A stretch of DNA of 64,000 nt, from the NCBI RefSeq assembly GCF_036013935.1, contig NZ_CP107902.1, positions 7,907,001 through 7,971,000 of the forward strand, written 5' to 3'. Made by a program: the position numbers and the translations under genes. The notes beneath the pieces are model-generated. The model did not search any database. It had not been told where the DNA came from and saw only the letters and a program-made list of their open reading frames with translations. Position 1 is the first letter of the stretch, and every line of letters begins with the position of its first letter. Source of the DNA: Streptomyces sp. NBC_00461 (GTDB lineage: Bacteria > Actinomycetota > Actinomycetes > Streptomycetales > Streptomycetaceae). Below, in pieces: positions 25,445 to 33,443 of this stretch.

Positions 25445-25512
25445 CTTGTTGCCCTTCGTCGCGCAGTTGGGGGGTGGCACCTGCTGCCTCCCTGCATCAG
25501 CATTGGAGAGAA

Positions 25513-25529
25513 ACTTCCTGTCGGGAAGT
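25513..25529. promoter_or_regulatory. Inverted repeat, likely HxlR operator
   Basis: ACTTCC (25513-25518) and GGAAGT (25524-25529) with a 5-bp spacer, in the divergent region between the aldo/keto reductase and the HxlR gene. A second, weaker CACTT/AGTG pair follows at about 25534-25544. The position and size fit a small winged-helix dimer. Confidence 0.55.
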
Positions 25530-25576
25530 AGGCACTTGGGAGTGCGTAACCCATCCATTGGTGAGAGGTGCGATCA

Positions 25577-26023
25577 GTGACGACGACGAAGGCGGCCCAG
25601 AAGAGGGCTCAGGCCAAGGTGGAGTACAACGCGTTCCTGGCAGGGTGCCCCAGCCGACAACTGCTCGACCGAATCTCGGACAAGTGGGTCGTCCTGATCC
25701 TGTGTGCGCTGGGCGGCGACAACAGCCCTGGCCGGCCCGGTGCAGCACACGCAGACGCTCCGAAGGCGATGCGCTACTCCGAGATCTCTCGTCTTCTGGC
25801 CGGGGTCAGCCAGAAGATGCTGACCCAGACGCTACGGTCGCTGGAGCACGATGGTCTGCTCACCCGTACCGTGACGCCAACCGTCCCTGTCACCGTCTCC
25901 TACGAGCTGACCGACCTCGGCCTCTCGCTCCACCACATGACGCGCGGGCTCAGAAACTGGGCGCAGACACACATGGCCGAGGTCCTCGCAAACCGCGAGA
26001 ATTACGACGCTCGCACCCCCTGA
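25577..26023 (+). CDS. HxlR-family winged-helix regulator
   Basis: A 148-residue protein. The single conserved Cys of HxlR proteins is present near the N-terminus (NAFLAGCPSRQLLDRISDKW). The winged helix follows (YSEISRLLAGVSQKMLTQTL and then LEHDGLLTRTV) and the end has YELTDLGLSL. An insert of about 15 residues (GDNSPGRPGAAHADAPKAM) interrupts the usual spacing before the recognition helix. GTG 25577 is preferred because GAGAGG lies about 9 nt upstream; GTG 25568 is an alternative. The neighbouring aldo/keto reductase is the probable target. Confidence 0.87.
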   Translation: MTTTKAAQKRAQAKVEYNAFLAGCPSRQLLDRISDKWVVLILCALGGDNSPGRPGAAHADAPKAMRYSEISRLLAGVSQKMLTQTLRSLEHDGLLTRTVTPTVPVTVSYELTDLGLSLHHMTRGLRNWAQTHMAEVLANRENYDARTP

Positions 26024-26394
26024 CGACTCACATCCAACCGTCCAACAGCTCTACATTCTCGGCCTACACCCTCAACTGCGAAGAGCCAGATCGGGTCTCC
26101 GCGCTGGGGCAGGGAAAGCGCATTTGCGTGGCAGAGCAGCACCGTCACATCTTCAGTTCTCGCCAGGCTGTCCACCTCGGGTGGGATCACCCAGGCCCGT
26201 CAGCGGCTGGGCGGGGAGCCGTTGCGGCCCTCCGCCACTGATCATCGACCGGCTCGCCCAGCCGATGTGAAGGCCGGGGTGCCCCTCACCCGGCCGAGGC
26301 GAGGTGAGGAGCGCCCTCACGACGTGCGCCGCCCGGCTCCCTCAGGTTGAGTTCATTACCGGGCCCCGCGCCGGACATCCCCGTCAGCGTCCCG
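26024..26394. other. Intergenic region, nothing recognised
   Basis: This stretch lies between the HxlR gene and the 3' end of the MFS gene on the opposite strand. The first half has lower GC than its surroundings. No reading frame, repeat or hairpin stands out. Confidence 0.4.
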
Positions 26395-27780
26395 TCAGCT
26401 ACGGCCGCGCGGCAGCATGAGGGCCGCGGCCGTGGTGGCTATCAGCATCACAGCCGCGACGCACAAGGCGACCCGCAGACCCACAATGAACTCACCCCGG
26501 TCCGCGACCAAGGCTCCGAAGACGGCCACGGCGAGCGCGCCGCCCGTCTGCCGGAAGGAGTTCAGGATCCCGGCGGCCATTCCGGCCCGATCTGCGGCGA
26601 TGTCGTTCAGCAGGATGGCGGTCAGGGAAGGTACGCAGAAACCCAGGCCGAGGCCGACCGGGATGAGCATCGCCGCGATCACTGGTCTGCTGGTGCCCTC
26701 GTCGATCCAGAGCAGGCCGAACATCGCCAGCGCGAGGATCGCTTGTCCCATGGCGATCGGCATCCGCGGCCCAAAGCGTGCCGCAGCACTGGCCGAGGCC
26801 AGGTTGGCTCCGGCGATCACGGCCATCATCGGTAGGAACATCAACCCCGCGGCCATGACGGACAGGTTCAGAACGTCCTGAAAGAACAGGCTCAGCACGA
26901 ACACCAGCCCGTAGAACGCGGCATTGACGACGAAGCCGATCGCGACCGAAACCGTCACCGTGCGCGAACGGAAGAGGTCGAGCGGGACCAACGGCGCGGC
27001 GGTACGTGCCTCGATCATGAGGAACGCGGCCGTCGCCACTGCGGCGAGCCCCAGACAGCCCAGCACCACGGGCTCGCCGAAGCCGTTCTCCCCTCCGTCG
27101 ATCACCGCGAAGGTGAGCGCCGCGAGCGCGACGATCGCCGTGAGCTGGCCGTACGGATCGAGCGGCGTGGCACGGCGCGGCGAGCGCTCCGCGCGGGTCA
27201 ACACCGCGAGGGTGGCGATGCCGACGGGCAGGTTGACGACGAAGATCGCCCGCCAGCTCAGAGTGCTGGACAGCACCCCGCCGGCCACCGGGCCGGCGGC
27301 AACCGCGACGGCTCCGCCAACGGTCCACAGCGCGATGGCCCGTGCCCGTTCGGCCGCGTCCGGGAAGGCCTGCCGGACGAGCGCCAGCGAGGAGGGCAGC
27401 ATGATCGCCGCCGCGCTCCCCTGGATCAGGCGGGCGGCGATCAGCTCGCCCAGCCCCGGCGCCAGTCCGCAGGCCGCCGAGGCGACCGTGAAGACCGCGA
27501 CGCCGGCGCCGAACGCGCGGCTCGCCCCGATGCGGTCGGAGAGCGTGCCCGCGGAAAGCAGGAGTGCGGCGAACATCAGCGTGTAGGCGTCCACGATCCA
27601 TTGCAGTCCCGCCGTGCTGCCGCCGAAGGTCCGCCCGATCCCGGGCAGCGCCACGTTCATCGCCATGGTGTTGAGGTTGAGCAGAAAGATGCCCATGAAC
27701 GTGGTCGCCAGGATCAGCTTCGGTGCGGCCGTGCGTTGCCGGGCATCCTGTGACGCGCGGGCTGGTTCAAGAGTGGTCAT
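26395..27780 (-). CDS. MFS drug:H+ antiporter (DHA2 / EmrB-QacA type)
   Basis: A 461-residue transporter with about 13-14 membrane helices. Motif A is LSAGTLSDRIGASRAFGAG, motif C-like sequence is GPVAGGVLSSTLSWRAIF, and helix 1 ends in LNTMAMNVALPGIGRTFG, the DHA2 signature. It probably exports toxic organic compounds. It is divergent from an MmyB-type regulator (start 27906); the 125-bp region between them should hold both promoters. Confidence 0.92.
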   Translation of the reverse strand: MTTLEPARASQDARQRTAAPKLILATTFMGIFLLNLNTMAMNVALPGIGRTFGGSTAGLQWIVDAYTLMFAALLLSAGTLSDRIGASRAFGAGVAVFTVASAACGLAPGLGELIAARLIQGSAAAIMLPSSLALVRQAFPDAAERARAIALWTVGGAVAVAAGPVAGGVLSSTLSWRAIFVVNLPVGIATLAVLTRAERSPRRATPLDPYGQLTAIVALAALTFAVIDGGENGFGEPVVLGCLGLAAVATAAFLMIEARTAAPLVPLDLFRSRTVTVSVAIGFVVNAAFYGLVFVLSLFFQDVLNLSVMAAGLMFLPMMAVIAGANLASASAAARFGPRMPIAMGQAILALAMFGLLWIDEGTSRPVIAAMLIPVGLGLGFCVPSLTAILLNDIAADRAGMAAGILNSFRQTGGALAVAVFGALVADRGEFIVGLRVALCVAAVMLIATTAAALMLPRGRS

Positions 27781-27905
27781 CCGTCCAGACTGGTGAGGCT
27801 CGCGAGGGCGAGGCAGACCGTGATCTTCCGGGGTGCGCCATAGGTGGGTGCAACAGGGCCAGGCTCCGGGCCGGCCCCCTGATCACACGCTGGCAGAATG
27901 ACGGC

Positions 27906-28793
27906 ATGACCGAGTTCGGGAAGTTTCTGCGGGCCCGCCGTGGCGAAGTACGCCCTGCAGACGTCGGACTGCCCGCCGGAACCGGCACGCGCCGTACACC
28001 GGGTCTGCGCCGGGAAGAGCTGGCGGCGCTGGCCGGTGTGAGCATCGACTACTACATACGTCTGGAACGCGGCAAGGAGACCCATCCGAGCCCCTCCGTG
28101 GTCGAGGCGCTGGCCGACGCGCTCCGCCTCAACCAGGAGGAGAGCGGCTTCCTGCAGGAGTTGGCGGCGCGGGCGGCGCGGCGTGCGCCCGAGCCCCGTC
28201 CCCTGCCGTCACGGCGGGTCCGTCCGACCGTCACGCAGCTTCTGGAGACGCTCCGGCCCAACCCGGCGTACGTCGTGAGCCGCACCAACGACCTGCTGGC
28301 GGCCAATCCCGGCGGGCTGCGGCTGCTCCACGGCATCGCCGACTGGCCGGAGCGGCAGCGGAACACCGTCCGGTACACCTTCCTGCACCCAGCTGCCCGC
28401 GAGCTGTGGGCGGACTGGGAACAGAAGGCCAAGGGGTGCGTCGCCCAGTTGCGGGCGATCGCCGGCACCGATCCGGATGCCCCGGATCTCGCCGCACTCG
28501 TAGGTGAGCTAATCGTCAAGAGCCCCGACTTCAACCGGCTCTGGGAGCGGTACGAGGTGCACACGATCGGCGACGGCGAGAAGACGCTCCGACACCCGGA
28601 GGTCGGCACGATGACGCTCTCGCACGAAGGGCTGTCCCTCAACCGCGCACAAGGCCAGCGCCTCGTCATCTACATGGCGCCGCCCGGCAGCCCGGACCAC
28701 GACAAGATGACGCTCCTCGACCTCGCCGCCTCCGGCCCGTCCGTCGGTTCCGGCGAGACGGCGCCCGTCTCACCCTCCCGGAGACAGGGCTAG
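27906..28793 (+). CDS. XRE/MmyB-type transcriptional regulator
   Basis: A 295-residue protein. Residues 1-75 are the HTH (FGKFLRARRGEVRPADVGLP, then GLRREELAALAGVSIDYYIR, LERGKETHPSPSV). The C-terminal MmyB-like ligand-binding domain follows (NPAYVVSRTNDLLAANPGG, WADWEQKAKGCVAQLRA, HPEVGTMTL). Such regulators in Streptomyces usually sit next to and control an exporter or an oxidoreductase; here the divergent MFS gene is the obvious target. The ATG at 27906 starts the conserved TEFGKFLRARR. Confidence 0.9.
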   Translation: MTEFGKFLRARRGEVRPADVGLPAGTGTRRTPGLRREELAALAGVSIDYYIRLERGKETHPSPSVVEALADALRLNQEESGFLQELAARAARRAPEPRPLPSRRVRPTVTQLLETLRPNPAYVVSRTNDLLAANPGGLRLLHGIADWPERQRNTVRYTFLHPAARELWADWEQKAKGCVAQLRAIAGTDPDAPDLAALVGELIVKSPDFNRLWERYEVHTIGDGEKTLRHPEVGTMTLSHEGLSLNRAQGQRLVIYMAPPGSPDHDKMTLLDLAASGPSVGSGETAPVSPSRRQG

Positions 28794-28819
28794 GCGCTTA
28801 CGAAATCCCGATCGACAAA

Positions 28820-29215
28820 ATGTTGTCTATCCGCAGGCGATGCCCAGTTCGGTGAACATGGCCGTCATCCCCGAGCGGAGGGTCTGGCAGTGCTGGCCCG
28901 GCCAGGTCCAGCCACACGTCCGCGAAGTCGACCTCGGCTTCCTCACTTGGCCGCTTCTCCTGGGGCACCGTCCCCTCCAGATGCCGGCGCCCTTCCTTGG
29001 CCTCCAGCGAGATCTCCGGCCGCCGCTTGCGCACGTAGTCACGGACCGTGGAGTATGACGCGCCTGCTCGAAATCGTGCTCGCCCGCCACACGCTCAAGA
29101 ATCCGCTCAACGGTGTGCTTCTGCCTATTCCACGTCGAGGTCCTCGCGCAGCATCGCGTCGACGAAGCCCTTCACCGGCTCCAGCAGACTCTTGCGCGGC
29201 GACGGCTTCTTCCGC
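28820..29215 (-). mobile_element. IS21-family transposase (IstA) remnant
   Basis: Read leftwards, three frames together give SLLEPVKGFVDAMLREDLD, KHTVERILERVAGEHDFEQ, DYVRKRRPEISLEAKEG, and VPQEKRPSEEAEVDFADVWL, the HTH-to-catalytic transition of IS21 IstA, where DFADVW carries the first catalytic Asp. There is a stop after REDLDVE and at least one frameshift, and the middle of the DDE domain is deleted up to an IDN segment. No IstB gene or terminal repeats were found. The element is dead. Confidence 0.68.
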
Positions 29216-29222
29216 CCAGCGG

Positions 29223-29637
29223 ATGCCGTCGGTTGTCGGACTGCTGGAACAGCACGAGCTCGCAGCTCGCTGTCGGGTCGACGGGCTGCGTGAGGAGGCC
29301 GACCGTATCCAGGCCGAGCTGGCAGTGGCCGAGCTGGAATGGCAGGAGTGGGTGATCGCCCGTAGGCGGGTCGATGCGGTGCTGGCTCCGGACTGCGGCT
29401 GCACCGCCGACACGGAGGACGTCGCGGATCCGCGGGCTGCGGGCGGGCCGCCGGCGTCCCGGGATGCGGCGAAGCCGAAGTCGCAGGTGCCGGTGTGGCG
29501 TGAGGGGCTGGCCTGGGCGGTGCTGTCGGTGGACTACCAGCGCATCCTCACCGCGCTCGCGGATCGGGCCCGACTCCATCAAGGGCCGCTGACCTGCCAG
29601 GAGTTGGCCGTGCTGTTCGGTCTGGACGCGGTGCGGT
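29223..29637 (+). pseudogene. Truncated winged-helix protein of a common Streptomyces family
   Basis: ATG 29223 opens VVGLLEQHELAARCRVDGL, then a coiled-coil-like segment and DYQRILTALADRARLHQGPL and CQELAVLFGLDAV. This matches a very common actinobacterial family with a C-terminal winged helix (..KRLVARGWL). The match stops at about 29637, before the recognition helix, where unrelated sequence from an opposite-strand gene begins. It is probably truncated by recombination. Confidence 0.55.
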
Positions 29638-29742
29638 TGCCCGGCGCCCGCGGGCCACCGGCAGCCCGGCGGCCGACGGGGGCAGCCGGTCCCGCCACGT
29701 GCGGATCATCGCGCCAAGTCCGGTTCCGGGTGTCGTCGGCAT
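29638..29742 (-). pseudogene. N-terminal fragment of an HTH (MmyB-type) regulator
   Basis: From ATG 29742 leftwards: LGAMIRTWRDRLPPSAAGLP, then VARGRRA, the beginning of an XRE/MmyB-type regulator. The next expected segment (GLRREELA..) is missing; the sequence runs into the truncated wHTH gene at about 29637. In intact loci this regulator is divergent from an SDR gene, as the fragment is here, so the SDR's own regulator has probably been lost. Confidence 0.6.
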
Positions 29743-29856
29743 GGTCTCTATGTTCCTGCGTCCCTGGTGGTGCGTGTGGGCGCGAGGGTGGTACTGGTCT
29801 TCCTACCGTCGAAGCGTCCCTGGTCCGCCTCCCTCGTCGAGACGAGTATCGAACGC

Positions 29857-30555
29857 ATGACGATCACCTTCATCACCGGAGCCAACAAGGGCCTCGGCCG
29901 CGAGACCGCCCGCCGCCTGATCGAGTGTGGCCACACCCTGCTCGTCGGAGCGCGCGACCGCGAGCAGGGCGAGGAGACCGCCGCCGCGCTCGGCGCACGC
30001 TACGTCCCCATCGACGTGACCGACGACGCGTCCGTGGCCGCCGCGGCCGCGAATATCGCCGAACACGAGGGCAGGATCGACGTCCTGATCAACAATGCCG
30101 GTGTGCACGGCCCCGTCGGTGATCCCAGCGACCTCACCGCCGCCGACGCCCGATCCGTCCTCGACGTCAACGTCATCGGCGTCGTCCGCACCACCACCGC
30201 GTTCTTGCCGCTGCTGCGCCGCTCGGACGACCCTGTGATCGTCAACGTCAGCAGCGGCATGGGCTCCCTCGCCCTCACCCACGACCCCGCCCGGCCCGAG
30301 TCGCATGTCGTCGCGCCGCTGTACACCTCCTCGAAGGCGGCGCTGACGATGTTGACCACGCAGTACGCCAAGGGGCTCAAGGGCATCCGCGTCAACGCCG
30401 CCGACCCTGGCTACACCGCGACCGACCTCAACGGTCACAGTGGCCCCCAAACCGTCACCGAGGGCACGGACGCGATCGTCGCCCTCGCCACCGAGGAGCC
30501 CGGCGCCGGCAGCGGACGCTTCATCTCCCGCCATGGCGAGATCGCCTGGTCGTGA
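29857..30555 (+). CDS. Short-chain dehydrogenase/reductase
   Basis: A 232-residue classical SDR. The cofactor motif is FITGANKGLGRETA (TGxxxGxG), NNAGVHG follows, and the catalytic set is Ser in IVNVSSGMGSL and Tyr-x-x-x-Lys in PLYTSSKAAL. VNAADPGYTATDLNG is the usual PG motif region. ATG 29857 starts directly before the first beta strand. The substrate is unknown; carbonyl reduction with NADPH is likely from the Arg in VGARDRE. It lies next to a broken MmyB-type regulator. Confidence 0.92.
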   Translation: MTITFITGANKGLGRETARRLIECGHTLLVGARDREQGEETAAALGARYVPIDVTDDASVAAAAANIAEHEGRIDVLINNAGVHGPVGDPSDLTAADARSVLDVNVIGVVRTTTAFLPLLRRSDDPVIVNVSSGMGSLALTHDPARPESHVVAPLYTSSKAALTMLTTQYAKGLKGIRVNAADPGYTATDLNGHSGPQTVTEGTDAIVALATEEPGAGSGRFISRHGEIAWS

Positions 30556-30738
30556 ATCCAGCCGTGCCGAGGTCTCACCGGTAACGCTGTCGACAGGTGA
30601 GCGCGGATGTTCCTGAACCCCCGGCGGACCCGGGCCGGGGTGAGTCGGTTGGAGGTGGTGGGTTTCTCCCAGGGTCGACGGAGGCCCGTGGCGAGGGGAC
30701 GGGTGAACTTGTCCTTCGACAGGTGTTCGACCTGCGTT

Positions 30739-30810
30739 GGCCGAGCCGCCGGGCACCGGGTCGATGGACGGGAAGCGCCCGGTGGTCGGGTCGTAGAGGC
30801 GCACGCCCAT
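30739..30810 (-). pseudogene. Rhs/YD-repeat core remnant
   Basis: Read leftwards: MGVRLYDPTTGRFPSIDPVP, then GGSAN. This is the diagnostic end of the RHS-repeat core (RxYDPxxGRFxSxDP). Upstream and downstream sequence is degraded and the polymorphic toxin tip cannot be identified. Only this small core piece survives. Confidence 0.6.
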
Positions 30811-30971
30811 CAGGGTGGCGCCGGTGACCGTAGCCGGATGTAGAAGATCTTCGCGGAGCCGCCACCACTTGGGTTGGCCTGTACGGGGGTGCGGCGGTGG
30901 GGTAAGCGTGAGCCACGCGGACTATCAGCCGAGCGACTTGCGAGCCGTATGGCCAGCAGGATTGGGGCGAG

Positions 30972-31209
30972 GTGGATTCGCAGTCCGCTTGCTGGTTTTG
31001 GACCGGTGGCTGCAACGGAGAGCATCCGGCTACGGCCAAGCCTTCCACCAAGCCTTCACCATGTGGTGTTCAAGCTGCTGTTGGGCGGGATTCCGGAAGG
31101 TTTCCAGGTGAGTCACGCCGAGCTTCGTCCGTGCCACCACACTCGATGCTGCAACCCGAACCGCCTGGAGGCCGTGATCAAAGAGGAAAGCGTGGCTCGT
31201 AGCGGCTGA
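30972..31209 (+). pseudogene. HNH endonuclease remnant with frameshifts
   Basis: Three frames add up to an HNH nuclease of the phage/intron type: CWFWTGGCNGE, then GYGQAFHQAF, then LLGGIPEGFQVSH and RCCNPNRLEAVIKEESVARSG. The expected order W-T-G...GYG...IPEG...H...C.NP.HLE is kept, but at least two frameshifts separate the parts and the last metal-binding His has become Arg. Not functional. Confidence 0.6.
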
Positions 31210-31376
31210 AGGAGGGCACGCGCCCGGAGGGCCCGCTGCCGACGCAGTCACGAGTACATGCCGGAGAACGCATACCTGGGTTCACGTCGGTAGGTTCGGC
31301 AGTGCCGGAGCGTGGCACGCCCGCCAGGTCCACCCCGGCGATGTGACATCTCGTGACAGATGAGAGGGTCAGACGG

Positions 31377-32687
31377 GTGAGCGAGACACCACCGAACACC
31401 CTGCAATACCGCTTTGACGGGCCAGAAGACGCTCCTGTCCTGATCTTGGGTCCCTCACTGGGAACCACATGGCACATGTGGGATCGCCAGGTGCCCGAGC
31501 TGGCCAAGCAGTGGCGTGTCTTCCGTTTCGACCTGCCGGGGCACGGCGGTGCGCCGGCATACCCGGTGGGCGCGGTGGACGAGATCGCCACCCGGCTGCT
31601 GGCCACGCTGGACGCGCTCGGCGTGCAGCGCTTCGGTTACGCGGGCTGTGCGCTCGGCGGCGCGATCGGCCTCGAACTGGCGCTGCGCCACCCGGAGCGG
31701 ATCGCCTCGCTCACGCTGATCGCCGCATCGCCCCGCTTCGGGACGGCGGACGAGTTCCGGCAGCGCGGTGTGATAGTGCGGACGAACGGGCTCGACCCCA
31801 TCGCCCGTACGTCTCCGGACCGCTGGTTCACCGGCGGTTTCGCCGCCGCGCAGCCCGCGATCACCGAGTGGGCGGTGCAGATGGTGCGCACCACGGACCC
31901 CGGCTGCTACATCTCCGCCTGTGAGGCGCTGGCCTCGTTCGACGTACGGGCCGAGCTCGCCAGGGTCGGTGTGCCGACCCTGGTCCTGGTCGGCTCCGAG
32001 GACCGCGTCACCGGACCTGCCGAGGCCCGCACCCTGGTCGCCGGCATCCCCGACGCCCGTCTCGCCGTCGTGCCCGGCGCCTCCCACCTGGTGCCGGTCG
32101 AGCAGCCCGCGGCCGTCACCGATCTGCTCGTCCGGCACTTCTCCACGGCCTGGCAGCCGGCGTTCGACTCGACAACCGGCCAGATCGCCATCCCCGCGGC
32201 ACCGGTCAAACCGGCCCTGGCCGCGCTGGTGCAGCCTGCCCCCATGGCCGGCCCCATCGCCGAGATCGCGCCCGCCGTTGCCGTACCCGTGCAGATGACG
32301 GGACGGCCAGACCCCTACGACGCAGGGCTCAAGGTGCGCCGTGAGGTGCTCGGTGACGCGCATGTCGACCGGGCGCTGGCACAGGCGGACGAGTTCTCCG
32401 GGGACTTCCAGGAGTTCGTCACCCGGTATGCCTGGGGCGAGATCTGGGACCGCCCCGGCCTCGACCGGCGCTCACGCAGTTGTGTGACCCTGACCGCCCT
32501 GGTCGCGAGCGGGCACCTGGAGGAACTCGCCTCCCACACGCGCGCCGCTCTGCGCAACGGCCTCACCCCCGGCGAGATCAAGGAGGTGCTGCTGCAGGCG
32601 GCCGTCTACTGCGGCGTACCGGCGGCGAACAGCGCCTTCAAGGTGGCCCAGCAGGTCATACGAGAGGAGACGACCCCCACGGAGTGA
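31377..32687 (+). CDS. pcaL: PcaL-type fusion: 3-oxoadipate enol-lactonase plus 4-carboxymuconolactone decarboxylase
   Basis: A 436-residue fusion. Residues about 10-265 form an alpha/beta hydrolase (oxyanion WHMWDRQVPELAKQWRVFRF, nucleophile region FGYAGCALGGAIGLE, in which the usual GxSxG serine is Cys, acid LVGSEDRVT and base GASHLVPVE). After an Ala/Pro-rich linker (about 275-310) comes the carboxymuconolactone decarboxylase domain (YDAGLKVRREVLGDAHVDRA, LDRRSRSCVTLTALVASGHL). Both reactions belong to the protocatechuate branch of the beta-ketoadipate pathway. No other pca gene is near, which is unusual. GTG 31377 is chosen for the GAGAGGG upstream; GTG 31353 is possible. Confidence 0.88.
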   Translation: MSETPPNTLQYRFDGPEDAPVLILGPSLGTTWHMWDRQVPELAKQWRVFRFDLPGHGGAPAYPVGAVDEIATRLLATLDALGVQRFGYAGCALGGAIGLELALRHPERIASLTLIAASPRFGTADEFRQRGVIVRTNGLDPIARTSPDRWFTGGFAAAQPAITEWAVQMVRTTDPGCYISACEALASFDVRAELARVGVPTLVLVGSEDRVTGPAEARTLVAGIPDARLAVVPGASHLVPVEQPAAVTDLLVRHFSTAWQPAFDSTTGQIAIPAAPVKPALAALVQPAPMAGPIAEIAPAVAVPVQMTGRPDPYDAGLKVRREVLGDAHVDRALAQADEFSGDFQEFVTRYAWGEIWDRPGLDRRSRSCVTLTALVASGHLEELASHTRAALRNGLTPGEIKEVLLQAAVYCGVPAANSAFKVAQQVIREETTPTE

Positions 32688-32757
32688 TCGTCAGCCGGGC
32701 AGTGGAAGCACCCGTCTCAGCCGCCCGGGTTCCCGTGGATCGCGGCAGGATGGAGCC

Positions 32758-33393
32758 ATGAAGCTCACGAAGAAGTCGCACGCCTGCGTCCGCATCGAGA
32801 AGGACGGCCGGACCCTCGTCCTCGATCCCGGCGGATTCAGCGAGGAGGACGCCGCCGTCGGCGCGGACGCCATCCTCGTCACGCACGAGCACCCCGACCA
32901 CTTCGACGAGGGACGACTGCGGGCGGCCATGGAGGCCGACCCGGCCACCGAGATCTGGACCCTCGCATCCGTCGCGGAGCAGCTCTCGGCCGCCTTCCCG
33001 GGCCGCGTGCACACCGTCGGCCACGGCGACACGTTCACCGCCGCGGGCTTCGACATCCAGGTCCACGGCGAGCTGCACGCCGTCATCCACCCGGACATTC
33101 CCCGCATCACGAACGTCGGCTACCTCGTCGACGGCGGCAAGGTCTTCCACCCCGGCGACGCGCTCACCGTCCCCGACCAGCCGGTCGAGACGCTGATGCT
33201 CCCGGTCATGGCCCCCTGGAACAAGATCTCCGAGGTCATCGAGTACGTCCGCGAGGTCAAGCCGCAACGCGCCTACGACATCCACGACGCCCTGTTGACC
33301 GACCTCGCCCGCCCGATCTACGACCGCCAGATCGGCTCGCTCGGCGGCTCGCAGCACCTGCGCCTGACCCCGGGGGAGTCGGCGGAGGTCTGA
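32758..33393 (+). CDS. Metallo-beta-lactamase-fold hydrolase (UlaG-like)
   Basis: A 211-residue protein. It begins MKLTKKSHACVRIEKDGRTL, a pattern of the UlaG-like branch; the metal motif is ILVTHEHPDHFDE (HxHxDH), with further ligands in VHGELHAVIH and VFHPGDAL (Asp). The end SLGGSQHLRLTPGESAEV is typical of this group in Streptomyces. The substrate is unknown; phosphodiesterase or lactonase activity occurs in the family. The gene is followed by a 9-bp hairpin (33399-33430) that overlaps the promoter of exonuclease III. Confidence 0.9.
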   Translation: MKLTKKSHACVRIEKDGRTLVLDPGGFSEEDAAVGADAILVTHEHPDHFDEGRLRAAMEADPATEIWTLASVAEQLSAAFPGRVHTVGHGDTFTAAGFDIQVHGELHAVIHPDIPRITNVGYLVDGGKVFHPGDALTVPDQPVETLMLPVMAPWNKISEVIEYVREVKPQRAYDIHDALLTDLARPIYDRQIGSLGGSQHLRLTPGESAEV

Positions 33394-33413
33394 GCGACCC
33401 GGGCGGGACCGGG

Positions 33414-33436
33414 TTGTCAGACCCGCCCGGTAGGTT
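33414..33436 (+). promoter_or_regulatory. DNA-damage type promoter of exonuclease III
   Basis: TTGTCAGAC (33414-33422), eight bases, TAGGTT (33431-33436). Only seven bases separate TAGGTT from ATG 33444, so the transcript should be leaderless. The pattern is the same as at 8298-8320 and fits the RecA-NDp/PafBC consensus. The region overlaps inverted arms CCGGGCGGG (33399-33407) and CCCGCCCGG (33422-33430), which may end the upstream gene. Confidence 0.65.
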
Positions 33437-33443
33437 GTGAGAC

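Noticed and set aside
28798..29215. A functional IS21 element
   Set aside because: Stop codon and frameshifts in IstA, a deletion in the DDE domain, no IstB and no terminal inverted repeats found.
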